In this document: positions 37,272 through 45,735 of the stretch, piece after piece
Layout: each line of letters starts with the position of its first letter
How positions within the stretch are numbered: position 1 is the first letter of the stretch
Assembly: GCF_014205295.1 (NCBI RefSeq)
Contig: NZ_JACHNF010000001.1
Location: 5,704,001 to 5,768,000 of the forward strand
Length of the DNA: 64,000 nt
Direction of reading: 5' to 3'
Source of the DNA: Kribbella solani
Lineage (GTDB): Bacteria > Actinomycetota > Actinomycetes > Propionibacteriales > Kribbellaceae
Made by a program: the position numbers and the translations under genes
Notes under the pieces: model-generated
The model's database searches: none
Told to the model about the DNA's origin: nothing
What the model saw: the letters and a program-made list of their open reading frames with translations, nothing else

Positions 37272-38726
37272 ATGACGCTTCGGATCGGCATTGCCGGGAT
37301 CGCCATCGAGTCCAGTACGTTCTCGCCGCACCGGGCCGGGCTGGCGGACTTCGACGTCCGCCGCGGAGACCGCCTGCTGGAGCGGTACGAGTTCCTCGGC
37401 AAGGACTGGGCGCAGGGGATCGAGTGGGTTCCGCTGGTACACGCGCGCTCGCTGCCCGGCGGCGCGGTGCTGCCGGAGGTGTACGACGACCTGTCCGCGG
37501 AGATCATCACCCGCCTCGAAGCGGCCGGTCAGCTGGACGGGTTCTTCTTCGACATCCACGGTGCGATGAGCGTAGTCGGCCGGCAGGACGCGGAGGCCGA
37601 TCTCGCCACCCGCATCCGGTCGGTACTCGGTCCCGACGTACTGGTCTCGGCGTCGATGGATCTGCATGGGAACGTGTCCCGCGAGCTCGGTACGGCGGTC
37701 GACCTGATCACCTGTTACCGGATGGCGCCGCACGAGGACGCGATGGAGAGCCGTGAGCGCGCCCTCCGGAATCTGGTCGAGCGCGTGCGCTCCGGCAAGG
37801 GCAAGCCCGGGAAGGCGTGGGTTCAGGTCCCGGTGCTGCTGCCGGGGGAGAAGACGTCGACGCGGCTGGAGCCGGCCAAGTCGATCTACCGGCGGGTAGC
37901 TGAGATCGCGGACGAGCCCGGCGTACTGGATGCTGCCGTGTGGGTCGGGTACGCGTGGGCGGACGAACCGCGCTGCCGGGCAGCAGTCGTCGTAACCGGT
38001 GATGACCACGAGCTGATCACCACCCGGGCGGCCGAGCTGGCGCGGGCGTACTGGGATGCCCGCGACAACTTCGAGTTCGTCGCGCCGACCGGGACGTTGG
38101 CCGAATGCGTCGAAGCCGGCCTCGCGAGCAGCGCGCGCCCGTTCCTGATCAGCGACTCCGGCGACAACCCGACCGCGGGTGGTGCCGGCGACACGTCCTG
38201 GACGCTCGGCCAACTGCTGACCGTCGAGGAGCTCGCCGCCGGCAAGGCAACCGCGATCCACGCCAGCATCGCCGACCCCGACGCGGTCGCCGCTTGTGTC
38301 GCGGCCGGCGTCGGCAACGAAGTACACCTCACCGCCGGCGGCAAGGTCGACTCCGGCCCCGCCGGTCCGGTCGCCCTGTCCGGCACCGTCTTCTCCTTGT
38401 CCGAAGATCCGGTCGGCGGCACCGTCGCGGTAGTCAAGGCCGGCGGCCTCCACTCAATCCTCACCAGCCGCCGCAAGCCGTACCACCACCTGGCCGACTT
38501 CACCCTCCTCGGCCTGAACCCCGCCACCACAGACCTCGTCATCGTAAAGATCGGCTACCTGGAACCCGAGCTCTACAACCTCGCCGCCGACTGGCTCCTG
38601 GCCCTGACCCCCGGCGGCGTAGACCAGGACCTCCTCCGCCTGGGCCACCACGGAGTCCTCCGCCCGCTGTACCCCTTCGACCCAGCAATGCCCGCCCCAA
38701 CCCTCACCCCAGAACTACTCCCGTAG
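37272..38726 (+). CDS. M81 family metallopeptidase (MlrC-like)
   Basis: A 484-residue protein of the DUF1485/MlrC family. It starts at RIGIAGIAIESSTFSPH and has the conserved FDIHGAMS, SMDLHGNVS, YRMAPHED and DSGDNPTAGGAGDT motifs, which hold the proposed zinc ligands. MlrC of Sphingomonas acts late in microcystin breakdown; most homologues have unknown substrates. I use the ATG at 37272, where homology begins; no clear ribosome-binding site is visible. The last 200 bases of the sense strand are unusually C-rich. Confidence 0.85.
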   Translation: MTLRIGIAGIAIESSTFSPHRAGLADFDVRRGDRLLERYEFLGKDWAQGIEWVPLVHARSLPGGAVLPEVYDDLSAEIITRLEAAGQLDGFFFDIHGAMSVVGRQDAEADLATRIRSVLGPDVLVSASMDLHGNVSRELGTAVDLITCYRMAPHEDAMESRERALRNLVERVRSGKGKPGKAWVQVPVLLPGEKTSTRLEPAKSIYRRVAEIADEPGVLDAAVWVGYAWADEPRCRAAVVVTGDDHELITTRAAELARAYWDARDNFEFVAPTGTLAECVEAGLASSARPFLISDSGDNPTAGGAGDTSWTLGQLLTVEELAAGKATAIHASIADPDAVAACVAAGVGNEVHLTAGGKVDSGPAGPVALSGTVFSLSEDPVGGTVAVVKAGGLHSILTSRRKPYHHLADFTLLGLNPATTDLVIVKIGYLEPELYNLAADWLLALTPGGVDQDLLRLGHHGVLRPLYPFDPAMPAPTLTPELLP

Positions 38727-38743
38727 GTAGAAGCGCGGGGGTG

Positions 38744-39331
38744 TTACAGCTTTCGGAGTACGTGGAGGGCTTCTATGGAGTGGTCTATCAGGTGGTTGGC
38801 GTCGTATGGGCGGTCTTCTTCGGGGAGGCCGGACCATTCGAGGGCGAGGTCTTCGGTGTACGACAGCCAGGCGTGAATGCGCAGGTACTCCGGTGACGTC
38901 GGCGCATCGGCGACCTCGGGGGTACCGATGTACGTGAGGATGCGCTTCGTCAGGCCGGCGCGGGTTTCGTCGTACACCTCGACCGCGTAGTCGTCGCCAC
39001 CAGCGGCACCGCGTACGAAGGAAATGTACGCCGGCCGCCGTCGGGCGATGAACGCGACGAACTGCACCAGCATCTCGCGCAGTTGTTCTTCGGGCGGGAG
39101 TGATTCGTCCGCCTTGGTCACCCGCAGCAGGCGACGCCCGGCGGCTGAGATGACAGCGACGTAGTAGTCGCGTTTGCTCGGAAAGTAATGGAACAGCAAC
39201 CCGCGGGAGATCCCGGCCTGGCCGGCGATGGCGTCGATCGACAGCTCGTGGATCGGTTTCGTGCGCAGCATCATCAGGCCGATCTTGACCAGCTGCTTCT
39301 TGCGGTCCTCCGCCGAGAGTCGGTGCTCCAT
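38744..39331 (-). CDS. TetR family transcriptional regulator
   Basis: A 195-residue regulator. The helix-turn-helix is near residues 28-50 (LSIDAIAGQAGISRGLLFHYFPSK). The ligand domain has no close match I can name. It faces the six-gene catabolic operon across a 55-base gap holding a palindrome, so it likely represses it. It ends convergently with the M81 gene. Confidence 0.92.
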   Translation of the reverse strand: MEHRLSAEDRKKQLVKIGLMMLRTKPIHELSIDAIAGQAGISRGLLFHYFPSKRDYYVAVISAAGRRLLRVTKADESLPPEEQLREMLVQFVAFIARRRPAYISFVRGAAGGDDYAVEVYDETRAGLTKRILTYIGTPEVADAPTSPEYLRIHAWLSYTEDLALEWSGLPEEDRPYDANHLIDHSIEALHVLRKL

Positions 39332-39334
39332 CTA

Positions 39335-39349
39335 TTGAGCATTGCTTAG
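39335..39349. promoter_or_regulatory. Candidate TetR operator
   Basis: TTGAGCATTGCTTAG is an imperfect inverted repeat (the T-x-AGCA-x-TGCT-x-A core is symmetric), four bases upstream of the tetR start codon and in the promoter gap of the facing operon. Confidence 0.55.
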
Positions 39350-39386
39350 AAGATGGGCTACGGTCAAGACGAGGAGAGGAGTCTTG

Positions 39387-40625
39387 ATGGGGTTCGAACC
39401 TTCGGCCCGGGCTCAGGACCTGATTGCCCGTGTTGCCGAGTTTCTGCGGACCGAGATCGAGCCGGTCGAGGCCGAGTTGCACACCGCGATCCGGAGTGCC
39501 GGCGACCCGTGGCAGCCGCAGCCGCTGATCAAGGACCTGCAGGCGCGAGCCCGCGCCGCCGGCCTGTGGAACCTGTTCCTCCCGCCGGCCGAGCCGGGCA
39601 ACGAGCAGTACGGCGAAGGCCTGTCCAACTTGGACTACGCCCCGATCGCCGAACTCACCGGCCGGTCGTTCATCGCGCCGTACGTGTTCAACTGCAACGC
39701 GCCGGACACCGGCAACATGGAGGTCCTGCTCCGCTACGGCACCGACGAGCAGCAGAAGCGCTGGCTGGAACCGTTGCTCGACGCCACCATCCGCTCCGCG
39801 TTCTGCATGACCGAGCCGGACGTCGCGTCCTCCGACGCCACCAACATGGCCGCCACCGCTGTTGTCGAAGGCAACGAAGTGGTCCTGAACGGACGCAAGT
39901 GGTGGAGTACGGGCGTCGGCCATCCGGACTGTGAACTGCTGATCTTCATGGGCCTCACCGCACCCGACGCGCATCGGTACGAGCGGCACACCATGGTCCT
40001 CGTACCGCGTGATGCCCCGGGCGTGAAGGTGGTCCGGCTGCTCCCGGCAATGAGCAGGTACGACGAACCGCACGGCCACGGCGAGGTCTCGTTCACCAAC
40101 GTGCGCGTACCAGTCGAGAACATCCTGGTCGGCCCGGGCAAGGCGTTCGAGATCGCCCAAGGGCGGCTCGGTCCGGGTCGCGTACACCACTGTATGCGGC
40201 TGATCGGACTGGCCGAGAAGTCCCTCGAGCTGGCGCTGCGGCGCGGTACCAGCCGGACCGCGTTCGGCAAGCCGCTGGTGAACCTCGGCGGCAACCGGGA
40301 GCGGATCGCGGACGCTCGGATCGCGATCAACCAAGCACGTCTGCTCGTCCTGCAGACCGCGTACCTCCTCGACACGCAAGGTCTGGTCGGTGCGTTGAGC
40401 GAGGTCAGCCAGATCAAGGTCGCGGTGCCGCGGATGGCGCAGGACGTGATCGACATGGCGATCCAGTTGCACGGCGGTGGCGGCCTGTCCGACGACTTCC
40501 CGCTCGCCGCGGCCTGGACGAGCGCCCGGGCGCTGCGGCTGGCCGATGGTCCGGACGAAGTGCATCGTGGCGTGATCGCCAAGATCGAGCTGGCCTCGTA
40601 CCTGGCCGGTCAGGAGGCGACGTGA
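39387..40625 (+). CDS. Acyl-CoA dehydrogenase (ACAD10/11- and LvaC-like)
   Basis: A 412-residue flavoenzyme. FAD and substrate motifs CMTEPDVASSDATNM and GRKWWSTG, the RLGPGRVHHCMR helix and the C-terminal HGGGGLSDDFPLA are present. The segment ADGPDEVH has Asp where medium-chain enzymes have the catalytic Glu (YEGT), as in the ACAD10/11-type branch (family placement is recognition). GAGGAG lies upstream of the ATG. First gene of the operon; its stop overlaps the next start. Confidence 0.9.
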   Translation: MGFEPSARAQDLIARVAEFLRTEIEPVEAELHTAIRSAGDPWQPQPLIKDLQARARAAGLWNLFLPPAEPGNEQYGEGLSNLDYAPIAELTGRSFIAPYVFNCNAPDTGNMEVLLRYGTDEQQKRWLEPLLDATIRSAFCMTEPDVASSDATNMAATAVVEGNEVVLNGRKWWSTGVGHPDCELLIFMGLTAPDAHRYERHTMVLVPRDAPGVKVVRLLPAMSRYDEPHGHGEVSFTNVRVPVENILVGPGKAFEIAQGRLGPGRVHHCMRLIGLAEKSLELALRRGTSRTAFGKPLVNLGGNRERIADARIAINQARLLVLQTAYLLDTQGLVGALSEVSQIKVAVPRMAQDVIDMAIQLHGGGGLSDDFPLAAAWTSARALRLADGPDEVHRGVIAKIELASYLAGQEAT

Positions 40626-41404
40626 GCCGGGTTCTCGTCACCGGTGCCGCGAGCGGGCTCGGCGCCGCGCTGGTCGCCAGGTTTGTTGCTGACGGCCACC
40701 AAGTGCTCGGTACGGACGTCGCCGAAGGCACCGTGGACCGGAGGCTCGACGTACGAAGTGCCGATGACTGGGATGCCGCGGTCGAGTGGTGTAAGCAGAA
40801 CTGGGGCGGCCTGGACATCCTGGTGAACAACGCCGGGATCGCGACCGGTGGCCGGATCGACGTCGAGACGCTGGACGAGTGGAATCGGGTCGTCGACATC
40901 AACCTGATGGGTGTGGTTCGCGGGTGCCGCGCGTTCACGCCGATGTTCAAGCGCCAGCGTTCCGGTTACATCGTCAACACCGCGTCCGCGGCCGGGCTGA
41001 TCCATCCGCCGATGATGAGCTCGTACAACACGGTGAAGGCCGGTGTGGTCGCGCTGTCGGAGACGCTGTCACACGAGCTGCGCCCGTACGGCGTGACCGT
41101 GTCCGTGCTCTGTCCGTCGTTCTTCCGGACGAATCTCGCCGACTCGATCCGCGGCGCGGACACCACGATGGGGACGGCCGCGCGGCAGCTGATCGAGACG
41201 TCGCCACGGACCGCCGACGACATCGCGACCGCGGTGCTGGCGGGGATCGCGAAGAAGCGGTTCCTGATCATCCCGGACCGGCCGGCCCGGGTGGCGTGGC
41301 TGTCGAAGCGCTACGCCCGCCCGCTGTACAACCGTCAGATGTACAAGATCGCGGCCCGCGCCCACATTCGCGCCGAACGGGAAGAGCGGTCGGACCGGCA
41401 GTGA
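40622..41404 (+). CDS. Short-chain dehydrogenase/reductase
   Basis: A 260-residue SDR with the cofactor motif TGAASGLGAA, NNAGIA, and catalytic Ser (NTASAAG) and YNTVK (Tyr-x3-Lys). It starts with a GTG overlapping the dehydrogenase stop (GTGA) and ends in a GTGA overlap with the kinase-like gene. It may interconvert a hydroxy/keto acyl-CoA in this pathway (inference). Confidence 0.9.
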   Translation: MSRVLVTGAASGLGAALVARFVADGHQVLGTDVAEGTVDRRLDVRSADDWDAAVEWCKQNWGGLDILVNNAGIATGGRIDVETLDEWNRVVDINLMGVVRGCRAFTPMFKRQRSGYIVNTASAAGLIHPPMMSSYNTVKAGVVALSETLSHELRPYGVTVSVLCPSFFRTNLADSIRGADTTMGTAARQLIETSPRTADDIATAVLAGIAKKRFLIIPDRPARVAWLSKRYARPLYNRQMYKIAARAHIRAEREERSDRQ

Positions 41405-42459
41405 CGGGAGCACCGGACGGCGCCCGGCCGGTACGGGCCGAGGACGCTTTCGACGTGGCCGCGATGGATGCCTGGCTGCGGTCCCGGACCGAGTTGCCGG
41501 ACGGTCTGCCGGAGGTCAGGCAGTTCACCAGCGGCGCGTCGAACCTGACCTATCTGTTGGCGTACCCCGATCGCGACCTGATCCTGCGCCGCCCGCCCAG
41601 CGGCACGAAGGCGAAGAGCGCCCACGACATGGGCCGCGAGTACCGGATTCAGGCAGGCCTCAAACCCGTCTTCCGCTACGTCCCCGAAATGGTTGCTCAT
41701 TGCAACGATGAGACGGTGATCGGCTCCGAGTTCTACCTGATGGAGCGCGTCGCCGGCACCATCCCCGGGCACCGCGCGCTCGGCGTCGACCTGACCGCTG
41801 CCCAAACCCGGCAGCTCGGCTTCACGCTGATCGACACCCTCGCCGAGTTGCACGCCGTCGATCCCGCCGCGGCCGGCCTGTCCGACCTCGGTCGCGGCGC
41901 CGGGTACGTGGGCCGTCAACTCACCGGCTGGTCCGACCGGTACCGCAAGGCAAAGACCTGGAACGTACCCAGCTACCACAAGGTCATCAGCTGGCTTGTG
42001 GATAACCAACCGAATGACGTCCGGACCTGCGTTATCCACAACGACTTCCGGCTCGACAACGTCGTGCTCAGGCCGGACGATCCGCTCCGCGTGGTCGGCG
42101 TCCTCGACTGGGAACTCGCCACTCTCGGCGATCCGTTGATGGATCTCGGCAGCGCACTGGCGTACTGGGTGCAGGCCGATGACGACTGGGCGTTTCGCCG
42201 GTTCAAACTGCAGCCGTCGGACGTACCCGGCATGCTGACGCGCGACGAGATCGTGCGGTACTACACGGAACGCTCCGGCCTCGAACCGGTGAACTGGGCG
42301 TTCTACGAGGTATTCGGGCTGTTCCGGCTGGCGGTGATCGCGCAGCAGATCTACTACCGCTATCACCACAAGCAGACGCGGAACCCGCGCTTCAAGAACT
42401 TCTGGCTGCCGGTGAACGTACTCGAGCGGCGCTGCCGCAGGATCATCCGGCAGGCTTAG
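41401..42459 (+). CDS. APH-like phosphotransferase (ACAD10/11 kinase domain or LvaA-like)
   Basis: A 352-residue aminoglycoside-phosphotransferase-fold protein. The catalytic segment IHNDFRLDN and metal site DWELATLGDPLMDLG are intact, as is LILRRPPSG with the early Arg/Lys region. In animals this domain is fused to an acyl-CoA dehydrogenase (ACAD10/11); in Pseudomonas LvaA it phosphorylates a 4-hydroxyacyl-CoA. Antibiotic modification is unlikely given the context. Start is GTG 41401, overlapping the SDR stop. Two DnaA boxes lie inside. Confidence 0.88.
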   Translation: MTGAPDGARPVRAEDAFDVAAMDAWLRSRTELPDGLPEVRQFTSGASNLTYLLAYPDRDLILRRPPSGTKAKSAHDMGREYRIQAGLKPVFRYVPEMVAHCNDETVIGSEFYLMERVAGTIPGHRALGVDLTAAQTRQLGFTLIDTLAELHAVDPAAAGLSDLGRGAGYVGRQLTGWSDRYRKAKTWNVPSYHKVISWLVDNQPNDVRTCVIHNDFRLDNVVLRPDDPLRVVGVLDWELATLGDPLMDLGSALAYWVQADDDWAFRRFKLQPSDVPGMLTRDEIVRYYTERSGLEPVNWAFYEVFGLFRLAVIAQQIYYRYHHKQTRNPRFKNFWLPVNVLERRCRRIIRQA

Positions 42460-43311
42460 GTGGCTGCCATCTATCTGGTCCGGCACGCGCAGGCTTCGTT
42501 CGGCGCGCGCGACTACGACAAGCTGTCCGCGTTGGGGGAGCAGCAGGCGGCTCGGCTCGGGCAGACCTTGGCCGAGGTGCAGCCGGCGCTGGTGGTTTCC
42601 GGTTCGATGCGCAGGCATCAGCAGACCGCGACGTTGGCCGGCTTCACCGCGGAGGTGGACGCGGGGTACGACGAGTTCGATCACCAGGAAGTGATCGTCG
42701 CGCACAAACCCGCGTACCGGAATCATGCAGTGATGGTCGCCGAGCTGGCCCGGACCGGTCATCCACAGCGGGCGTTCCAGACCATGTTCACGGCGGCGAC
42801 GGACCGCTGGATGTCGGGCGCGGACGGCTACAGCGAGACCTTCGAGGCGTTCTGCGAGCGGTCCGGCGCGGCGGTTCGGCGTACTGCCGAGCGCCTCGGG
42901 AAGGGGGAGTCCGCCGTGGTGTTCACGTCCGGCGGGCCGATCGCGGCGGTGGTGAGCAGGCTGCTGTCCGGCGGTGACGGACTGTGGCCGAAGCTGAACC
43001 CGGTGACGATCAACACCGCGATCACCAAAGTCGTGTCCGGTCGCGGCGGGCTGACTGTGGTGAGCTACAACGAGCACGTACACCTCGGCACCGAGCTGCT
43101 CTCGTACCGGTAGCTCTTGCACAGAATAGGACTCCGATGCGACGGAACATCCTGATCACCGGCGCCAGTTCCGGGCTCGGTGCGGAGATGGCCCGGCAGT
43201 TCGCCGCGAAGGGCCATGACCTGGCGCTGACCGCGCGCCGTACCGAGCGCCTGGAAGCGTTGCGGGCCGAGCTGGCCGGAAGTTATCCACAGGCCAAGGT
43301 GGTTATCCACA
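41997..43311. other. DnaA-box cluster inside the catabolic operon
   Basis: Perfect TTATCCACA boxes lie at 41997-42005 (minus), 42032-42040, 43283-43291 and 43303-43311 (plus), with a one-mismatch copy TCATCCACA at 42759-42767. All are within coding sequence, about 33-38 kb from the putative origin. The first pair is 35 bases apart start to start, the last pair 20. Confidence 0.7.
42460..43113 (+). CDS. Histidine phosphatase family protein
   Basis: A 217-residue phosphoglycerate-mutase-like phosphatase with the RHG-type motif LVRHAQASF (R8, H9). The second His region is in the central part (VVFTSGGPIAAVV has Ser-Gly-Gly where many members have His-Gly, so this motif is altered). The GTG start directly follows the kinase-like gene's stop. 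It might hydrolyse a phosphorylated intermediate of the pathway (inference). Confidence 0.82.
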   Translation: MAAIYLVRHAQASFGARDYDKLSALGEQQAARLGQTLAEVQPALVVSGSMRRHQQTATLAGFTAEVDAGYDEFDHQEVIVAHKPAYRNHAVMVAELARTGHPQRAFQTMFTAATDRWMSGADGYSETFEAFCERSGAAVRRTAERLGKGESAVVFTSGGPIAAVVSRLLSGGDGLWPKLNPVTINTAITKVVSGRGGLTVVSYNEHVHLGTELLSYR

Positions 43312-43880
43312 CGCTGGATGTGAATGACCACGAGCAGGTCTTCGAGGTGTTCCGGGCGATCGACGCCGAACTGCCGCTGGATCGAGTCGTGGTGAACGCC
43401 GGTCTCGGCAAGGGCGCCCCGCTCGGTACCGGCCGCTTCGACGCGAACCGGGACACCGCGCTGACCAACTTCGTCGGCTCGCTCGCCCAGGCCGAGGCGG
43501 CGATGGAGCTCTTCCGGGCGCGGAACGCCGGCCATCTCGTCCTCATCTCGTCGATCTCCGGGTTGCGCGGTCTGCCGAAGACGGTCACCACGTACGCGGC
43601 GACCAAGGCCGGCCTCGCCGCGCTCGGCGAAGGGCTCCGAATGGAGCTGCTCGGGAAGCCGATCAAGGTGAGCACGATCTACCCCGGTTACATCCGGTCC
43701 GAGATGAACGAGAAGGTCGCGAACACGCCGCTGATCGTCGGCACCGAGCCCGGAGTACGCGCGATCGTCGCCGCGATCGAGGCGGAGAAGGCGAAGGCGT
43801 ACGTGCCCCGGTGGCCGTGGGCGCCGATCGCGCGGGTGATGCGGTTCGCGCCGCTGCCGGTGCTGAGGAGGATGATCTGA
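43137..43880 (+). CDS. Short-chain dehydrogenase/reductase (second)
   Basis: A 247-residue SDR with TGASSGLGAE at the N-terminus, VVNAGLG, SSISG and the catalytic YAATK. The hydrophobic C-terminus (WPWAPIARVMRFAPLPVL) suggests membrane association. It begins 23 bases after the phosphatase gene and ends overlapping the next start (TGATG). Two perfect DnaA boxes lie at 43283-43291 and 43303-43311 in its coding sequence, using codons rare for this genome. Confidence 0.9.
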   Translation: MRRNILITGASSGLGAEMARQFAAKGHDLALTARRTERLEALRAELAGSYPQAKVVIHTLDVNDHEQVFEVFRAIDAELPLDRVVVNAGLGKGAPLGTGRFDANRDTALTNFVGSLAQAEAAMELFRARNAGHLVLISSISGLRGLPKTVTTYAATKAGLAALGEGLRMELLGKPIKVSTIYPGYIRSEMNEKVANTPLIVGTEPGVRAIVAAIEAEKAKAYVPRWPWAPIARVMRFAPLPVLRRMI

Positions 43881-44851
43881 TGCGGTGGGGGCTGACCGTA
43901 CCGTTGACCGGGGTGCCGCTGCGTGACCATCGGGACCTGATCTCGGAGCTGTACGACCTCGGGTACACCGATCTGTGGTCGGCGGAGGTCGCGGGCGCGG
44001 ACGCGTTCACCCCGCTGGTCCTCGCGTCCGAATGGGACGACCGGCTGCGGTTGGGGACAGCCGTCGTACCGGTACACACTCGCGGTCCGGCCGCGCTCGC
44101 GATGAGCGCGGCGGCGCTCGCGGACCTCGCACCCGGCCGGTTCGTACTCGGCATCGGCGCGTCGTCCGAAACGATCGTGACCGGGTGGAACGGGATCGCG
44201 TACGACCCACCGTTGGCGCGTACGCGGGACGTACTGCGCTTCCTGCGGCAGGCGTTCGCGGGGGAGAAGGTGGACGGGTCGTTCGACAGCTTCACCATCA
44301 ACCGGTTCCGGTTGGAGAAAGCGCCGGACGTACCGCCCGCGATCATGCTGGCCGCGTTACGCCCGCAGATGCTCCGGCTGGCCGCGCGAGAAGCCGACGG
44401 CGCGATCACGAACTGGTTGTCCGCCGAGGACGTACGCCAGGTCCGCGCCGAGCTGGGCCCCGGCAAGGAACTCGCCGCCCGCATCTTCGTCTGCGTCACC
44501 GAAGACGCCGAGATGGCCCGCAACATCGGCCGCTACCTGATCGCCACGTACCTGACCGTCCCCGGCTACGCCGCCTTCCACGACTGGCTCGGCCGCGCCG
44601 ACCTGATGAAACCCATGCGCGAAGCCTGGTCCACCGGCAACCGCAACGCCGCCATGGCCGCCATCCCCGACCACCTCGTCGACGCCCTGATAGTCCACGG
44701 CACCCCGGCCGAATGCCAATCCCACATCAACCGCTACATCGAAAACGGCCTCGACACCCCCATCATCGCCACCCTCCCCACCGCCACCCCTCTCCTCCAA
44801 ACCGCCCAATCCCTCGCCCCGAACCGAAGGACACCGCTCCGCGGCGACTGA
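43880..44851 (+). CDS. LLM-class oxidoreductase, probably F420-dependent
   Basis: A 323-residue luciferase-like TIM-barrel protein (MRWGLTVPLTG, GLGTAVVPVHTR-type strand, FVLGIGASS). Actinomycete members commonly use F420; flavin use is possible. The ATG overlaps the preceding TGA. The last 80 codons are strikingly C-rich and G-poor on the sense strand, different from the first half. Last gene of the operon; substrate unknown. Confidence 0.85.
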   Translation: MRWGLTVPLTGVPLRDHRDLISELYDLGYTDLWSAEVAGADAFTPLVLASEWDDRLRLGTAVVPVHTRGPAALAMSAAALADLAPGRFVLGIGASSETIVTGWNGIAYDPPLARTRDVLRFLRQAFAGEKVDGSFDSFTINRFRLEKAPDVPPAIMLAALRPQMLRLAAREADGAITNWLSAEDVRQVRAELGPGKELAARIFVCVTEDAEMARNIGRYLIATYLTVPGYAAFHDWLGRADLMKPMREAWSTGNRNAAMAAIPDHLVDALIVHGTPAECQSHINRYIENGLDTPIIATLPTATPLLQTAQSLAPNRRTPLRGD

Positions 44852-44967
44852 CCTTCTGGCACCTTCGGTGCCGCGCCGACCCGCTCGTGGGCTGCTTGCC
44901 TGGCCAGTTGGTGGGTTGCCTGGTGGGAATTCGAGGGGGTGACGCTGCATTTGAGGGGGCAACGGGT

Positions 44968-45714
44968 TCAGGAGGGGGTTAGTTGGAAGGCGGTTACGCA
45001 GAGGGGGGCGGGGGGTAGTTGCTGGATTATCAGGATGCCGGTGGTTTGGGTGTTGTTGGTGGTGCCGGTGAGGGGGATTACGAAGGTGGGGGACTGGCCG
45101 ATGGGGTGGCCGGGGGTGAGGTTGGTGGGTGGGGTGAGGAGGGTTTTGATCAGGGTGGGGAGTAGTTGGCGGGAGTTCGCGCAGGCCAGTTTTGTGGCGG
45201 CGGTTGAGTTGTTGGCGTTGAGGTGGGTGACGAAGCGGGCGGCCAGGGCGCTGGCTTCGGCGGCTGTGGCGGGGTTCGCGGGGGAGACCGGCTGACCGGT
45301 GGACGTCCAGGTGGTCGACCACGTCGTCGTCGAAGAACTGCTGGACGGCCGACCAGTTGGAACACCAGTCCGGCCGGCAGTTGGTGCGGTGGTCGCGGCG
45401 GGCGGTCGTGGAGTGCGCGCCGCCGCTCCCGGTGACGCCGATCCGGACGAGGCCCCAGGCGAAGAACCCGGTGTGGACGCTGGTGAAGGTGCCTGGGAGG
45501 TCGGTGGTGAAGTGGCGTTGGTGGTGTGGTTGGTGACCAGGCGGTAGGCGAGGATGCCGAGTGCGGCCAGGGCTACCAGGGTCAGTACGGCGATCAGGGC
45601 GATGATCAGGCCGGCGCGGCTCTTCCGGGGTGGCCGGCCGTACGGGGGCGCTGATTGGAAGTCCTGTACCGGCGGTTGCCAGCGCTGGTTCGGCTCGGGC
45701 GGAAGTGAGCTCAC
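44968..45714 (-). CDS. Membrane-anchored extracytoplasmic protein
   Basis: A 248-residue protein of unknown function: a short cytoplasmic Pro-rich N-terminus, one transmembrane helix (residues 35-58), a 90-residue Ser/Thr/Pro/Ala-rich linker and a C-terminal domain of about 100 residues (AAEASALAARFVTHLNANN, then CANSRQLLPTLI and a late Cys), resembling small secreted lipoprotein-type folds. Codon use shifts to very C-rich in the 3' half. It is last in a leftward run behind the two-component genes. Confidence 0.75.
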   Translation of the reverse strand: MSSLPPEPNQRWQPPVQDFQSAPPYGRPPRKSRAGLIIALIAVLTLVALAALGILAYRLVTNHTTNATSPPTSQAPSPASTPGSSPGASSGSASPGAAARTPRPPAATTAPTAGRTGVPTGRPSSSSSTTTWSTTWTSTGQPVSPANPATAAEASALAARFVTHLNANNSTAATKLACANSRQLLPTLIKTLLTPPTNLTPGHPIGQSPTFVIPLTGTTNNTQTTGILIIQQLPPAPLCVTAFQLTPS

Positions 45715-45735
45715 GGGGTCAGTGTGGCAGCGTGG

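Noticed and set aside
41401-42459. Aminoglycoside resistance phosphotransferase
   Set aside because: The fold matches, but operon context with acyl-CoA dehydrogenase and SDR genes points to acyl-CoA metabolism.
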